The position numbers were made by a program, and so were the translations under genes. A stretch of DNA of 64,000 bases from Ursus arctos (Eukaryota; Chordata; Mammalia; Carnivora; Ursidae): assembly GCF_023065955.2 (NCBI RefSeq), contig NW_026622897.1, positions 4,345,001 through 4,409,000 on the forward strand, read 5' to 3'. Position 1 is the stretch's first letter. Every line of letters begins with the position of its first letter. The notes under the pieces were generated by a model that worked only from the letters and a program-made list of their open reading frames with translations, was not told the origin of the DNA and did not search any database. Of the stretch, positions 12,984 to 24,540 are shown piece by piece.

Positions 12984-13974
12984 ATGACAAGAAGGAGAAG
13001 CCCCCCCTCAGCAAAGAAAAGACAGTGAGTCTGTGGCCTCTGCCACAGAAGTAACGGATATGGATGTAACCAAATTATCAGAAATGGAATTCAGAGTAAC
13101 AATGGTCAAGATGATGAGTAGACTTGAAAAAAGTATTAAGGAAAATGTTACTGAGAATATAGAATCCCTAAGGGCGGAAATGAGAGTGAATTTGACAGAA
13201 ATTAAAAATTCTATGAGCCAAATGCAGGCAAAACTAGAGGCTCTGACGGCCAGGGTCACGGAAGCGGAGGAAAGGGTTAGTGAATTGGAGGATGGGTTAA
13301 TAGAGGAAAAAATAAAAATAGAAGATGGTCTTAAAAAAATCCACGCCCACGAATGTTGGCTACGGGAGATTACTGACTCAACGAAACAATCCAATGTTAG
13401 AATCATCGGCATCCCCGAGGGGGTGGAGAAAAACAGAGGTGTAGAAGAGATATTTGAACAAATTGTAGCTGAAAACTTCCCTAATCTAGCAAGGGAAACA
13501 AAAATTCCTGTCCAAGAGGCAGAGAGGACCCCTCCCAAGCTCAACCATGACAGACCTACACCACGTCACGTCATAGTGCATTTCGCAAATATTAGATCCA
13601 AGGATACAGTATTGAAAGCGGCCAGGGCAAAGAAATTTCTCACGTACCAAGGCAAAGGCATCAGAATTACGTCAGACCGGTCTACACAGACCTGGAATGA
13701 GAGAAAGGGTTGGGAGAGCATTTTTAAAGCTCTTTCAGAGAAAAACATGCAGCCAAGGATCCTTTATCCAGCAAGGCTGTCATTCAGAATTGATGGAGAA
13801 ATAAAGATATTTCAGAATCGACAGTCACTAGCCAATTTTGTAACCATGAAACCAGCCCTACAGGAGGTATTACGGGGGGGGTCCTATAAAAGTAAAAAGG
13901 CCCCAAGAGTGATACAAAACAGAAAGTCACAGCCAATACAAACAAAGACTTTACTGACAATATGGCAGAATTAA
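12984..13974 (+). pseudogene. L1 ORF1 (RNA-binding protein), frameshifted near its start
   Basis: ORF1p is the trimeric nucleic-acid chaperone that coats L1 RNA in the cytoplasm. The expected ATG lies at 12984 (MTRRR...), but that frame stops after 14 codons. The rest is open from about 13033 to the TAA at 13972-13974. A run of seven C at 13001-13007 is the likely site of a one-base shift. The long frame shows a heptad-rich coiled coil (about residues 10-110, with SRLEKSIKEN and RVSELEDGL), then an RRM-like region (VRIIGIPEGVE; RHVIVHFANI) and a basic C-terminal domain (RILYPARLSF). Roughly 330 residues would be the family's usual size. The 3' end overlaps the ORF2 start by 13 bases. Confidence 0.88.
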
Positions 13975-16900
13975 AAGCATATCTCTCAGTACTCAGTCTT
14001 AATATTAATGGTTTAAATTCTTGCTTTAAACGCCACAGGGTTGCAGATTGGATAAAAAGAAATGACCCATTCATTTGCTGTCTACAAGAGACTCATTTCG
14101 AACCCAAAGATGCATTCAGACAGAGAGTAAGGGAATGGAGTACCATCTTTCACACAAATGGACCTCAAAAGAAAGCTGGGGTAGCAATTCTTCTATCAGA
14201 TAAACTGGATTTTAAACTACAGACTATAGTTAGAGACGCAGAAGGGCACTATATTATTCTTAAAGGAAGTATTCAACAAGTGGATATGACAATTATAAAT
14301 ATATATGCCCCCAACAGGGGAGCAGCAAGATACACGAGCCAACTCTTAACCAGAATAAAGAGACATATAAATAAAAATACATTAATAGTAGGGGACCTCA
14401 ACACTCCACTCTCAGAAATAGACAGAACACCCTGGCAAAAACTAAGCAAAGAATCAAAGGCTTTGAATGCCATACTAGACGAGTTGGACCTCTTAGATAT
14501 ATATAGAACACTACACCCCAGAACCAAAGAATACTCATTCTATTCTAATGCCCATGGAACATTTTCAAGAATAGACCATGTTCTGGGACACAAAACAGGT
14601 CTCAGCCGATACCAAAAGATTGAAATTATCCCCTGCATATTCTCAGACCACAACGCTCTGAAATTGGAACTCAACCACAAGGAAAAATTTGGAAGAAACT
14701 CAAACACTTGGAGACTAAGAACCATCCTGCTCAGGAATGACTCGATAAACCAGGAAATCAAAAAATCAATTTAAACAATTTATGGAGACCAACAAGAATG
14801 AAAACACAATGGTCCAAAACCTATGGGATACTGCAAAGGCAGTCCTAAGGGGGAAATACATAGCCATCCAAGCCTCACTCAAAAGAATAGAAAAATCTAA
14901 AATGCAGTTTTTATATTCTCACCTCAAGAAGCTGGAACAGCAACAGAGGGACAGGCCTAATCCACGCACGAGGAAGCAGTTGACCAAAATTAGAGCTGAA
15001 ATCAATCAAGCAGAAACCAGAAGTACAGTAGAGCAGATCAACAGGACTAGAAGCTGGTTCTTGGAGAAAATCAATAAAATTGACAGACCACTGGCAAGAC
15101 TTATCCAAAAGAAAAGAGAAAGGACCCAGATTATTAAAATTATGAATGAAAAAGGAGAGGTCACGACGAACACCATTGAAATTGGAAGAATTATTAGAAA
15201 TTTTTATCAACAGCTATATGCCAATAAACTAAGCAATCTGGAAGAGATGGAATCCTTCCTGGAAACCTATAAACTACCAAGATTGAAACAGGAAGAAATT
15301 GATTTCTTAAACAGGCCAATTAATTATGAAGAAATTGAGTCAGTGATAAACAACCTTCCAAATAACAAAACTCCAGGCCCGGACGGTTTTCCTGGGGAAT
15401 TCTACCAAACATTCAAAGAAGAAATAATACCTATTCTCCTAAAGCTATTTCAAAAAATAGAAACAGAAGGAAAGCTACCAAACTCATTCTATGAGGCCAA
15501 TATTACCTTGATCCCCAAACCAGGCAAAGACCCCCTCAAAAAGGAGAATTACAAACCGATTTCCCTAATGAATATGGACGCCAAAATCCTCAACAAGATA
15601 CTTGCTAATAGAATCCAACAGTTCACTAAAAGGATTATCCACCACGATCAAGTGGGATTCATACCTGGGATGCAAGCGTGGTTCAATATTCGCAAATCAA
15701 TCAGCGTGATACATCATATCAACAAGAAAAGACTCAGGAACCATATGATCCTCTCAATTGATGCAGAAAAAGCATTTGACAAAATACAGCATCCTTTCCT
15801 GATTAAAACCCTTCAGAGTGTAGGAATAGAAGGTACATTTCTCAATCTCATAAAAGCCATCTATGAAAAGCCTACTGCAAATATTATTCTCAATGGGGAA
15901 AAGCTGGAAGCCTTTCCCTTAAGATCAGGAACACGACAAGGATGCCCACTCTCGCCACTATTATTCAACATAGTACTAGAAGTCCTTGCAACAGCCATCA
16001 GACAACAAAAAGGGATCAAAGGTATTCAAATCGGCAAAGAAGAAGTCAAAATGTCTCTCTTCGCAGATGACATGATACTCTATTTGGAAAACCCAAAAGA
16101 AGCCACTCCCAGACTATTAGAAGTTATAGAGCAATTCAGTAACGTGGCGGGATACAAAATCAATGCTCAGAAATCAGCTGCATTTCTGTACACGAATAAC
16201 GAGAACGAAGAAAGAGAAATTAGGGAATCCATCCCATTTACAATAGCACCAAAAACCATACGTTACCTTGGAATTAACCAGAGACGTAAAGGACCTTTAT
16301 TCTAGAAACTATAAATCACTCTTAAAAGACATTGAGGAAGACATAAAAAGATGGAAAGATATTCCATGCTCATGGATCGGAAGAATTAACATAGTTAAAA
16401 TGTCCATGCTACCCAGAGCAATCTACACTTTCAATGCTATCCCGATCAAAATACCGAGAATGTTTTTCAAAGAACTGGAACAAATAGTCCTTAAATTTGT
16501 ATGGAACCAGAAAAGACCCCGAATCTCCAAGGAACTGTTGAAAAGGAAAAACAAAGCTGGGGGCATCACAATGCCGGATTTCAAGCTGTACTACAAAGCT
16601 GTAATCACAAAGACAGCATGGTACTGGCACAAAAACAGACACATAGACCAATGGAACAGAATAGAGAGCCCAGAAATGGACCCTCAGCTCTTTGGGCAAC
16701 TAATATTTGATAAAGCAGGAAAAGACATCCGGTGGGAAAAAGACAGTCTCTTCAATAAATGGTGCTGGGAAAATTGGACAGCTACATGCAAAAGAATGAA
16801 ACTTGACCACTATCTCACACCATACACAAAAATAAACTCCAAATGGATGAAAGACCTCGATGTGAGACAGGAATCCATCAAAATTCTAGAGGAGAACATA

Positions 16901-17814
16901 GGCAGCAACCTCTACGACATCGGCCAAAGCAACCTTTTTCATGATACATCCCCAAAGGCAAGAGAAACAAAAGATAAAATGAATTTATGGGACTTCATCA
17001 AGATTAAAAGCTTCTGCACAGCCAAGGAAACAGTCAGAAAAACTAAGAGGCAGCCCACGGAATGGGAGAAGATATTTGCAAATGACACTACAGATAAAGG
17101 ACTGGTATCCAAGATCTACAAAGAACTTCTCAAACTCAATACACAAGAAACAAATAAATCAAAAAATGGGCAGAAGATATGAACAGACACTTTTCCAATG
17201 AAGACATACAAATGGCTAACAGACACATGAAAAAATGTTCAAAATCATTAGCCATCAAGGAAATTCAAATCAAAACCACACTGAGATACCACCTTACGCC
17301 AGTTAGAATGGCAAAAATAGACAAGGCAAGAAACAACAATTGTTGGAGAGGATGTGGAGAAAGGGGATCCCTCCTACATTGTTGGTGGGAATGCAAGTTG
17401 GTACAGCCACTCTGGAAAGCAGTGTGGAGGTCCCTTAAAAAGTTAAACATTGAGCTACCCTATGATCCAGCCATTGCACTACTGGGTGTTTACCCCAAAG
17501 ATACAGACGTAGTGAAGAGAAGGGCCATATGCACCCCAATGTTCATAGCAGCATTGTCCACAATAGCTAAATCGTGGAAGGAGCCGAGATGCCCTTCAAC
17601 AGATGACTGGATTAAGAAGTTGTGGTCCATATATACGATGGAATATTACTCAGCTATCAGAAAGAACGAGTTCTCAACATTTGCTACAACATGGACGGCA
17701 CTGGAGGAGATAATGCTAAGTGAAATAAGTCAAGCAGAGAAAGACAACTATCATATGATTTCTCTCATCTATGGAACTAGAACTAGAATGATCGGTAGGG
17801 GAAGAAAGGGATAA
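13962..17814 (+). pseudogene. L1 ORF2 (endonuclease/reverse transcriptase), three frameshifts
   Basis: ORF2p nicks DNA and reverse-transcribes L1 and SINE RNA at the target. Four consecutive open segments are seen. 13962-14774 is the APE-like endonuclease, with LNINGLNS, LQETHF, GDLNTPLS and the catalytic SDHNAL. 14782-16305 is the reverse transcriptase, with [24 protein letters not shown] and the catalytic FADDMILYL. 16268-17182 is the thumb and downstream region. 17179-17814 holds the Cys-rich C-terminus, with a CWRGCG...LHCWWEC motif. Breaks lie near 14760-14774 (one extra base), near 16275-16285 (a few bases lost at an AACC repeat) and near 17162-17170 (short A run). All key motifs survive, so the damage is limited to indels and decay is recent. 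Confidence 0.92.
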
Positions 17815-18071
17815 AAACAGGGGGGGTAATCAGAAGGGGGAATGAAACATGAGAGACTATGGACTATGAGAAACAAACTGAGGACTACAGAGGGGAGGGG
17901 GGTGGGGGAATGGGATAGGCCAGTGATGGGTAGTAAGGAGGGCACATATTGCATGGTGCACTGGGTGTTATACACAACTAATGAATCATCGAGCCTTACA
18001 TAGAAAACCGGGGATGTACTGTATGGTGACTAACATAATATAATAAAAAATCATTATAAAAAAAAAAAAAA
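17815..18071 (+). other. L1 3'UTR with G-rich tract and poly(A)
   Basis: Follows the ORF2 stop. It contains a G-run cluster (about 17892-17915: GGGGAGGGGGGTGGGGG) typical of L1 3'UTRs and able in principle to form a G-quadruplex. It ends with the ACCGGGGATGTACTGTATGG block also seen at 5820, then the A tail. Confidence 0.85.
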
Positions 18072-18090
18072 AGAATGTTACTGTATTATG
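18072..18090 (+). repeat. L1 target-site duplication, right copy
   Basis: Identical to 11650-11668 over 19 bases. The first A is ambiguous with the poly(A) tail. Confidence 0.95.
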
Positions 18091-18712
18091 AATGTATGAA
18101 AAACACCTCACTGGAGGTGGCAGAGGAGAAAGGTGCTGACCTAAGTAACACTGGAAGTGAGTGGAGTCCCTAAAACTCCATACGTAACTTCATATTCCAA
18201 AAATGGACATTAACGCTGTATTCCAGTTGATAAAATCTTTTCCCGTGGGCGTACGTATTAACAAATCTGAAACAACTCTACATGCACACTGCAATCCAGC
18301 TATTAAGTGGACTGTTGGGATGGCTAATGAGAGCCAAGTTTCTCACTGGTGTAGTAGGAGGTTACAGACAAGCAAGGGGGCAAAGTTAGAATGATCGCTA
18401 CAGTCGGATCATTATGGATGCACATTTAGCAAAATGTAGTTACAGATGAACACAGGCAGAAATACTTACAGATAAGCATATATACGTGAGTTATATACAC
18501 ATACGTATTTCCCTGCTCTGTCAGCTGAGAGGTCTTGGAAACGAGAATACCCCAATAGCAATAGTACTCCTGGCACCCAGATTTTGGGTTGTAACACCAT
18601 TCTCCAATAAAAGGAACCATGACTCCTTGGATAAAGAGCTGATTCTAAGACTGGAACAGAAGATACACAAGATGAACCTCGAGCATCTTGTAGGCTAGAA
18701 AGCGAAGAAATG

Positions 18713-18713
<1 letters not shown>

Positions 18714-18748
<35 letters not shown>

Positions 18749-18752
18749 ACAC
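18714..18752. repeat. (AC)n microsatellite
   Basis: About 39 bases of AC repeats with one TAC interruption. Confidence 0.95.
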
Positions 18753-19904
18753 GTCAAAGGACATGGCAGACAACTCCAAGACCTGACCAGTACTCCTCAA
18801 AACTGTCAAGGTCATCAGAAACAAGGAAAATCTGAGCAACTGTCACAGATAAGAGGAGTCTAAGGAGATATGACAGTAACAGTCTGAGGAATTTAGGATG
18901 TGAGAAGTTGCCCTCACATGCAAAGAAGAAGTGCCAGATGGAGTTGGTTGTGATGGGGAGACAATGCAATAGAGATAAACAAAGACGACAAAAAAATTTT
19001 TTAAAAAGGAACAAAAAGGACAATTGGGAAAAGGCTGGTCATAAGATTCAGAAAAAAAATGCTCCTGAAATAAAAGGAATCATCTATGGGAGGAGAGAAT
19101 GCATTTCACGTCTCTGTTCTCAACATACTTCCATCTTCTAAAACGGATCTGCACAAGTGAGGTTCCATTTTTATGGAAGTGTTTATTTTACACATGCTGG
19201 AGCCAGCGTCCCCCCTGAGCAGTCTCATTCCTTCTCAGACCTACCTGCCCGAGCTAATCACGTCAGGCAAAGTATGCAAGCAGAGAACAGAGAACAGAAG
19301 TTCTTTCTAATTTACATAGACCTGCTCCTCAAGACTTTGGTTAGGAATTAAATTGTGTTACTAATTCATGTTATTAAATGAGATACTGTAACAACTTTCT
19401 TAATGAGACAGTGTGACAGTCTTCCTAAACTTTAATAGGCAACATCCGTTTAAAAAAAAAAAAATGGCATGAGAAACACAACCTTTAGGCTTTGAACCCC
19501 GCCAGTGAGGTCTAACATATTAAGCCAGCTAAATACCAAGGTGAGCCTGCAATCGTAGCCAACAGAACTGGCATATTGTTTACAACAGCTTAACTGTGAA
19601 ACCTTGTTTGTGTCCTGAGGACAAACACATCACCCCTCATTTGCATTGTCAACACGTGAAATCTAAAGGAAAATACTATTTCTAAACTGAAAAAGATCCA
19701 AAGTACGAAGAAACTGCGCTCTCCTTGGTACCAGCAAGAAATGTTTTGGATACTCCCTGTCGCACAGAAGCAAATATCCCAGGTACACTTTCGAACAGTA
19801 ATGAACTAAGTCAAATACGCACAGTTCACAAACCCAGCGAGACTTGTGCAATTGGCAAGAGAGAGGGGATAGAAAGTGCGTCTCTGTCCAAGGACTGTCT
19901 GGAA

Positions 19905-20110
19905 GGCAGCATGAAGCACTGGAAAGAACAAGAGGTTTGGAATCACACTGACCTGGGTTTAAATCCTGCTTCTGTGGCTCCTCCCAGCAGACAAAGAAAC
20001 CTAACAAGTTAACATCCCAAAGTATCCATCTCCTCACCCACTAAGTGAGCAATATAGACCTCCCAGGGCTGATGCAAGTTTCATTCTGTGCATATCCAAT
20101 ACTAAGAGCA
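19905..20110 (+). repeat. MIR SINE remnant
   Basis: TTTGGAATCACACTGACCTG, GGTTTAAATCCTGCTTCTGT, then ATCTCCTCACCC, and CCTCCCAGGGCTGATGCAAG in MIR order. Confidence 0.6.
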
Positions 20111-20139
20111 AACACTTGTGTAATATTTGTTATTTCTCA

Positions 20140-20350
20140 GGCTGCCTTAAGTACTTTGTATAAATTAAATTATTTCGTCTTCCTAACAACCAAAGGAGGT
20201 AAGTAGCTATATTATAACCATCTTACAAAGTGAGAAATGTGAAGTATGGGAAAGATTAAGTAATCCGTTCCAATCCATACAACCACTAAGTAGCTAAGCT
20301 GCAAATTCAACCCAAATACTCTGGCTCATTTTTGCTCTGAACCACTACTA
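20140..20350 (-). repeat. MIR SINE remnant
   Basis: AACAACCAAAGGAGGTAAGT, ATAACCATCTTACAAAGTGA and CAAATTCAACCCAAATACTC are the reverse complement of a MIR. Confidence 0.55.
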
Positions 20351-23270
20351 TATTATAATACCATTATTAAATCAATCAATAAATCGAGTCTCCGCCAAAC
20401 ACCCTAACTCTAATTCATTTCATAAAGATACTGACATGATTTACTTTTAGTAAAAGAGAAAGAATCGATTATCAAGTTACAGCAGCAAGAATTATATTAG
20501 AATGTATCTGTTGCTATTGATTTCAATTCATCAATGAAAATATTAAGTGGTTATTGTACCAACTGGTTCTCCAAGATTCTAAATACATTAATCCTATAAT
20601 TGTTTAGTGAATGGGAGTATGTGTAAGAGTTATTCCAAGAAAACCCCCAAAGTAATCTTAACCCTAAGTAAGGCTAACTAATCCTTTGCAGTTTTATGGT
20701 CATTTAGAAGGCTGCTAAATGCACATTCCAAATCACAATATAAACCAGAAAGCACATACAAGTTAACCTATAAACAACAAATTATTGCTTATAAAAACAC
20801 CAAAAATCTCTATATCTGCTAATAATTCTGGAATGACATCCGCCGTACAGGGAGCTCTGCATTCCAAGTATTTTGGAGTCCCTGATGCCAGAAAGAAGCC
20901 TCGAGGTCCAAGCCCCGAAGGCCAGATCCTCCATCCTCATTAGCACTCTCCCAACGAGTATCACCATGACATCGCTCCCGATTCTGACTTGAGACATGCT
21001 AAGGTTTTTTTGGATACAATAAAGCCCCACTCTCCCATTAGACCTTTAAAAGAGAGAAAAGTTGGATGAATACTCTTTCACCGTTCATGTCCTTGCGAGT
21101 ATTTGGAGAGAAAATGCACTTGGCAAAAGCAGCAGGCAACTACACTTTGCAAATACTCATTAAGTAACTGCTGTTCCTGCAACAGCAACCCCGAGTTTGC
21201 TCTCCGTCCCCAGTAAGTGAATTACCCAGAGCACTCAGATCTGATTTCTAGCCTGCTGGGCAAGGACCTTTCTCCTACACCATCTCCTCCGTCCTACAGC
21301 ACCAGACAGATGCTCTCCAACCGCCACACCCACAACTCCTTCAACAGAAGTCAAACTGGCCAGAACTGAAATGGCCCCACCAAGTACAGGACCAAACTTA
21401 AGGCCACGTTAACATCTTTTTTGCTATCTCCAAGTCTAAAAGTGGGCCACGGGAAGGCATTGCTCCAAGCTGATTAAGGCCCTTGTCACCCTGCCTATTT
21501 AGGGAGACACACCATTGATGCCCTTCTGAACAGAGAGGGTTACTTTGTTGCAAGGAAACAACCGAGCGCACACAAGTAGTTTGGTGTCTGTCCTTCTGTT
21601 GATAAGAAAAAGCCAAAAGAAAACAACTCAAATGACCGAAACCTTCACTGATTTTGCAGTGCATTATATAAGAAAGCTACGCAATTTACTGTCCTCCCTT
21701 AACTCTCCCTCCGCCGTCTCTGTCCCCCAACATCACCTACGTCCAAGCCACAGGACCAGGTGCTAACACTTCAGCAACAAACACGGAAACACGATATTGA
21801 TGCTTTAATGCTTTTTCATAGATACTCCCTTGCACCATTCAAGCATTTCGATATCCAAGAAAATACTCAGTGTCACACCTAAGAATATAAACACATTTTA
21901 CTACTTTTAATTGGAGCTAAAAATGGGCTTTGCAGATTACGACTGGAAAAGCCATAATTTTTCAGGCAACTAAAATTAGATCATTTTGGTGAGCAGAAGA
22001 TGTATTCCAAATAAAGCAGTAAATTTCACACAGAAAGCCTCCAGCAGGGAGGGCAGAGTTCGCAGCTATCTTTCCCTGTATAGTCTTTCCCAGAGTTTAA
22101 AAGCCTCTTTGGAGAATGGTCCTACATCACCAAAGGGACAGCCGGAACGCCAAAACGAGGCGAATAGCGGACCCTGAGAAGTCTGTACTTAATATCCCTA
22201 ATTTGTAAATGAGAAGACAAAAAAATAGCAACAACCAGTTTCTAAGCCAAAAAAAAAGGGGGGGGGGGAAATAAATGGAAACATGTTGATCTGGAAACAA
22301 TTCTGTCCCGTTACCAGTAGGGGCATGAACCGCTCCATAACACACATGCGTTTGCGGGGAGTCCTAGGGAGGAAGCAACAGAAGAAATGCAGGACAGAGG
22401 CCAAGCTGGTTTTCTGCAGCAAGATTCCTCCCACTCTCAGGTCCTTCTTTTCATTGCAGGCCAACCACTCAGTGCAAACTTCAACCTAGAAAGCCAGCAT
22501 TTGATCAAACCCTGTAGCGGAATACATACTAAGCTGATAGCTAAGGTCATCTGGAAAGAAGAAAAACTGACTTCCTAGTCCTAGCTCCTGATGTAAGGAC
22601 TTTCAATCTTTCTTGATAATAAGTGTAAGTAACATACAGATGAGTGAACACACGCATTTCTCATCTCTACCACAACCTCCTTGTTAAGAAGGGGAGAGAA
22701 GGATGCATTCCCCCATCCCAATCCACCCGTATTCTAACAGTGCATCCCAAAGGCAAGGACTGTAAACCATACTGTTGGAAAGTCGCCCTCTGGTATCCAC
22801 CTAGAAGGATTCTCTGACCCTGGTTGAGACGCTCTCGTCTCATGCCAAACTCCCTCACTCAAAAGATGGCCTCCTTTCTTGTGTCGTGCTTTTCCGCTCA
22901 TGGAGGTGACCTCATAAATGACTGCACAGGGGAATGTAAACGTCATTTAACAAGAGGAAATCTGAGCAAGCCGAGATCAATCATGGTTCAGCGACTTGTT
23001 GAAAACAAAGCTTTCATGGACTCTGACCAGGAAAGCTCTTACCTTTGTCCTCTGGCAGTCTACACTGCAAGGGTCATGAAACACCATTACTCAGGAGAGA
23101 ACGGATAACGCCCAGGCACATCATCGCCTGTCTGGCCCACGCCAGTCTCTGCGCAACAGATGGCAGACCTTTCATTTTATTCTTCAGAAATTTATGTTCT
23201 GCAAGATTATGCTTTTTACATTTTAAGAACGATGCGTTATTACTAAGGGGAAAATAAAATCTAATGTCTC

Positions 23271-23472
23271 GGGGCACCTGGGTGGTTCAGTTGGTTAAAT
23301 AATTTTCAAGAATTGTCCATCAGTTTGGCTTTGGCTCAGGTCATAATCCTGGAGTCCCAGGGTACAGCCTCACGTCAGGCTCCCAGCTCAGCGGGGTCTG
23401 CTTCTCCCTCTTCTCCTCCCCCTGGCTCATGTTCTCTCTCATTCTCTAATAAATAAATAAAAATCTTAAAAA
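23271..23472 (+). mobile_element. SINEC, plus orientation
   Basis: Head GGGGCACCTGGGTGGTTCAG, body with TCTGCTTCTCCCTC, tail AATAAATAAATAAAAATC. Duplication AAAATCTAATGTCTC (23256-23270) against AAAATCTAATCTCTC (23473-23487), one mismatch. Confidence 0.9.
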
Positions 23473-23493
23473 AAAATCTAATCTCTCTCACCT

Positions 23494-23658
23494 CTTAAAA
23501 CCACTCTTTCCCTAATATCATCAGATAGCACTCTGCCTGCCACTCTCTTGTCTAGACAAACTCAGTATTTATGAAACCCAAACCCTGCTGTAGAGTCACC
23601 TTCTAAACCATAAGCACCTAACTTAAAACCACTCTTCCCCTAATACCATCAGGCAGCA
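23494..23658. repeat. Diverged 37-bp direct repeat, 128-bp spacing
   Basis: CTTAAAACCACTCTTTCCCT at 23494 and CTTAAAACCACTCTTCCCCT at 23622. Each continues for 17 more bases (AATATCATCAGATAGCA versus AATACCATCAGGCAGCA). About four mismatches in 37. Confidence 0.8.
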
Positions 23659-24355
23659 AGCACCCTGCACGCGCTCTTCTCACTACTTGATCTGCTACTC
23701 CAGGCAGCTCCAGGCCACAGAGCTGTGCTGGGCCAACAGTGCCCCCTGGGGGTTGCCTCATCCAACAGTCGGACCTACAGTTTGTGGGACTTGAGCACAA
23801 CCAGGTACGAGCCAGTGCGGACGCCTTTAACATCCTCCTAGATTTATCGTGAACATGTCCCACCCCTTCTCATTGGCAAGGTGGGGAGCATAAGGCAAGG
23901 AGATGTGAGGCGCAGTGAAATATTTACAAACTGAGGAAGTCAAAAACCGCTTTTCAAAATAGTAAACCTGTCTGCCAAGATGCTCATGCACCCCTTCATG
24001 GGGCATCATCTTAACCCACCAGGTCTCAAGAGAAATGAATGTTACTTTGGTAAATTATCCTTACTTGATAAAGTTAGCAACCTTATTCTGGTCCTCTTTT
24101 TTTTTTTTCCAAAACTGATGGACAATTCTTGGAAAAAAATCAGAAAACTGTGAACAGCTCTTGGGTAATGCCGAGCCCCATGCCCCATTTATTCTCATTC
24201 CTCTTCTTCTGTGATAATTAAGTTCACTCAGGTAGAAGGACATCCCTGCAGTTGCAGTAAGACTAAGGTAAGTAAAACCTTGGGCTTCCTCCTTTTCACT
24301 GTCCATCACTCCTTTGCTTGTATTATAGACAAACCAGCCCTCACAAAAGGTCCAT

Positions 24356-24540
24356 TTTTTTTGAAGATTTTATGTATTTATTTGAGAGAAAGAGTGAGCA
24401 CAAGCAGGGGGAACAGCAGGCAGAGGGAGAAGCAGACTCCCCCTGAGCAGGAAGCCCGATGTGGCACTTGATCCCAGGACCCGGAGATCGTGACCTGAGC
24501 CAAAGACAGACACTTCACTGACTGAGCCATGTAGGCATCC
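24356..24540 (-). mobile_element. SINEC, minus orientation
   Basis: Poly(T)-side AAGATTTTATGTATTTATTTG, AGAAGCAGACTCCCCCTGAG body and a decayed head (GAGCCATGTAGGCATCC). Short imperfect flanks: GGTCCAT at 24349-24355 and AGTCCAT at 24544-24550. Confidence 0.87.

Larger units (their letters stand above)
11669..18071 (+). mobile_element. Full-length carnivore L1 (LINE-1), antisense to GUCY1A2
   Basis: A 6.4-kb non-LTR retrotransposon. It starts with a GGCGGAGTTAAGATGGCGG-type 5' end and has a GC-rich 5'UTR with two tandem monomers, ORF1, ORF2, a G-rich 3'UTR and a terminal poly(A) at about 18058-18071. A perfect 19-bp target-site duplication (AGAATGTTACTGTATTATG) lies at 11650-11668 and 18072-18090. 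Exact flanks and full length indicate a fairly recent insertion. A SINEC (about 12682-12881) interrupts the element just before ORF1. Four small frameshifts disable the ORFs, so the copy is not expected to be autonomous. It opposes the host gene, the orientation better tolerated in introns. Confidence 0.95.

Noticed and set aside
13008..13544. 178-codon minus-strand frame
   Set aside because: Antisense shadow of the L1 ORF1 coiled-coil region.
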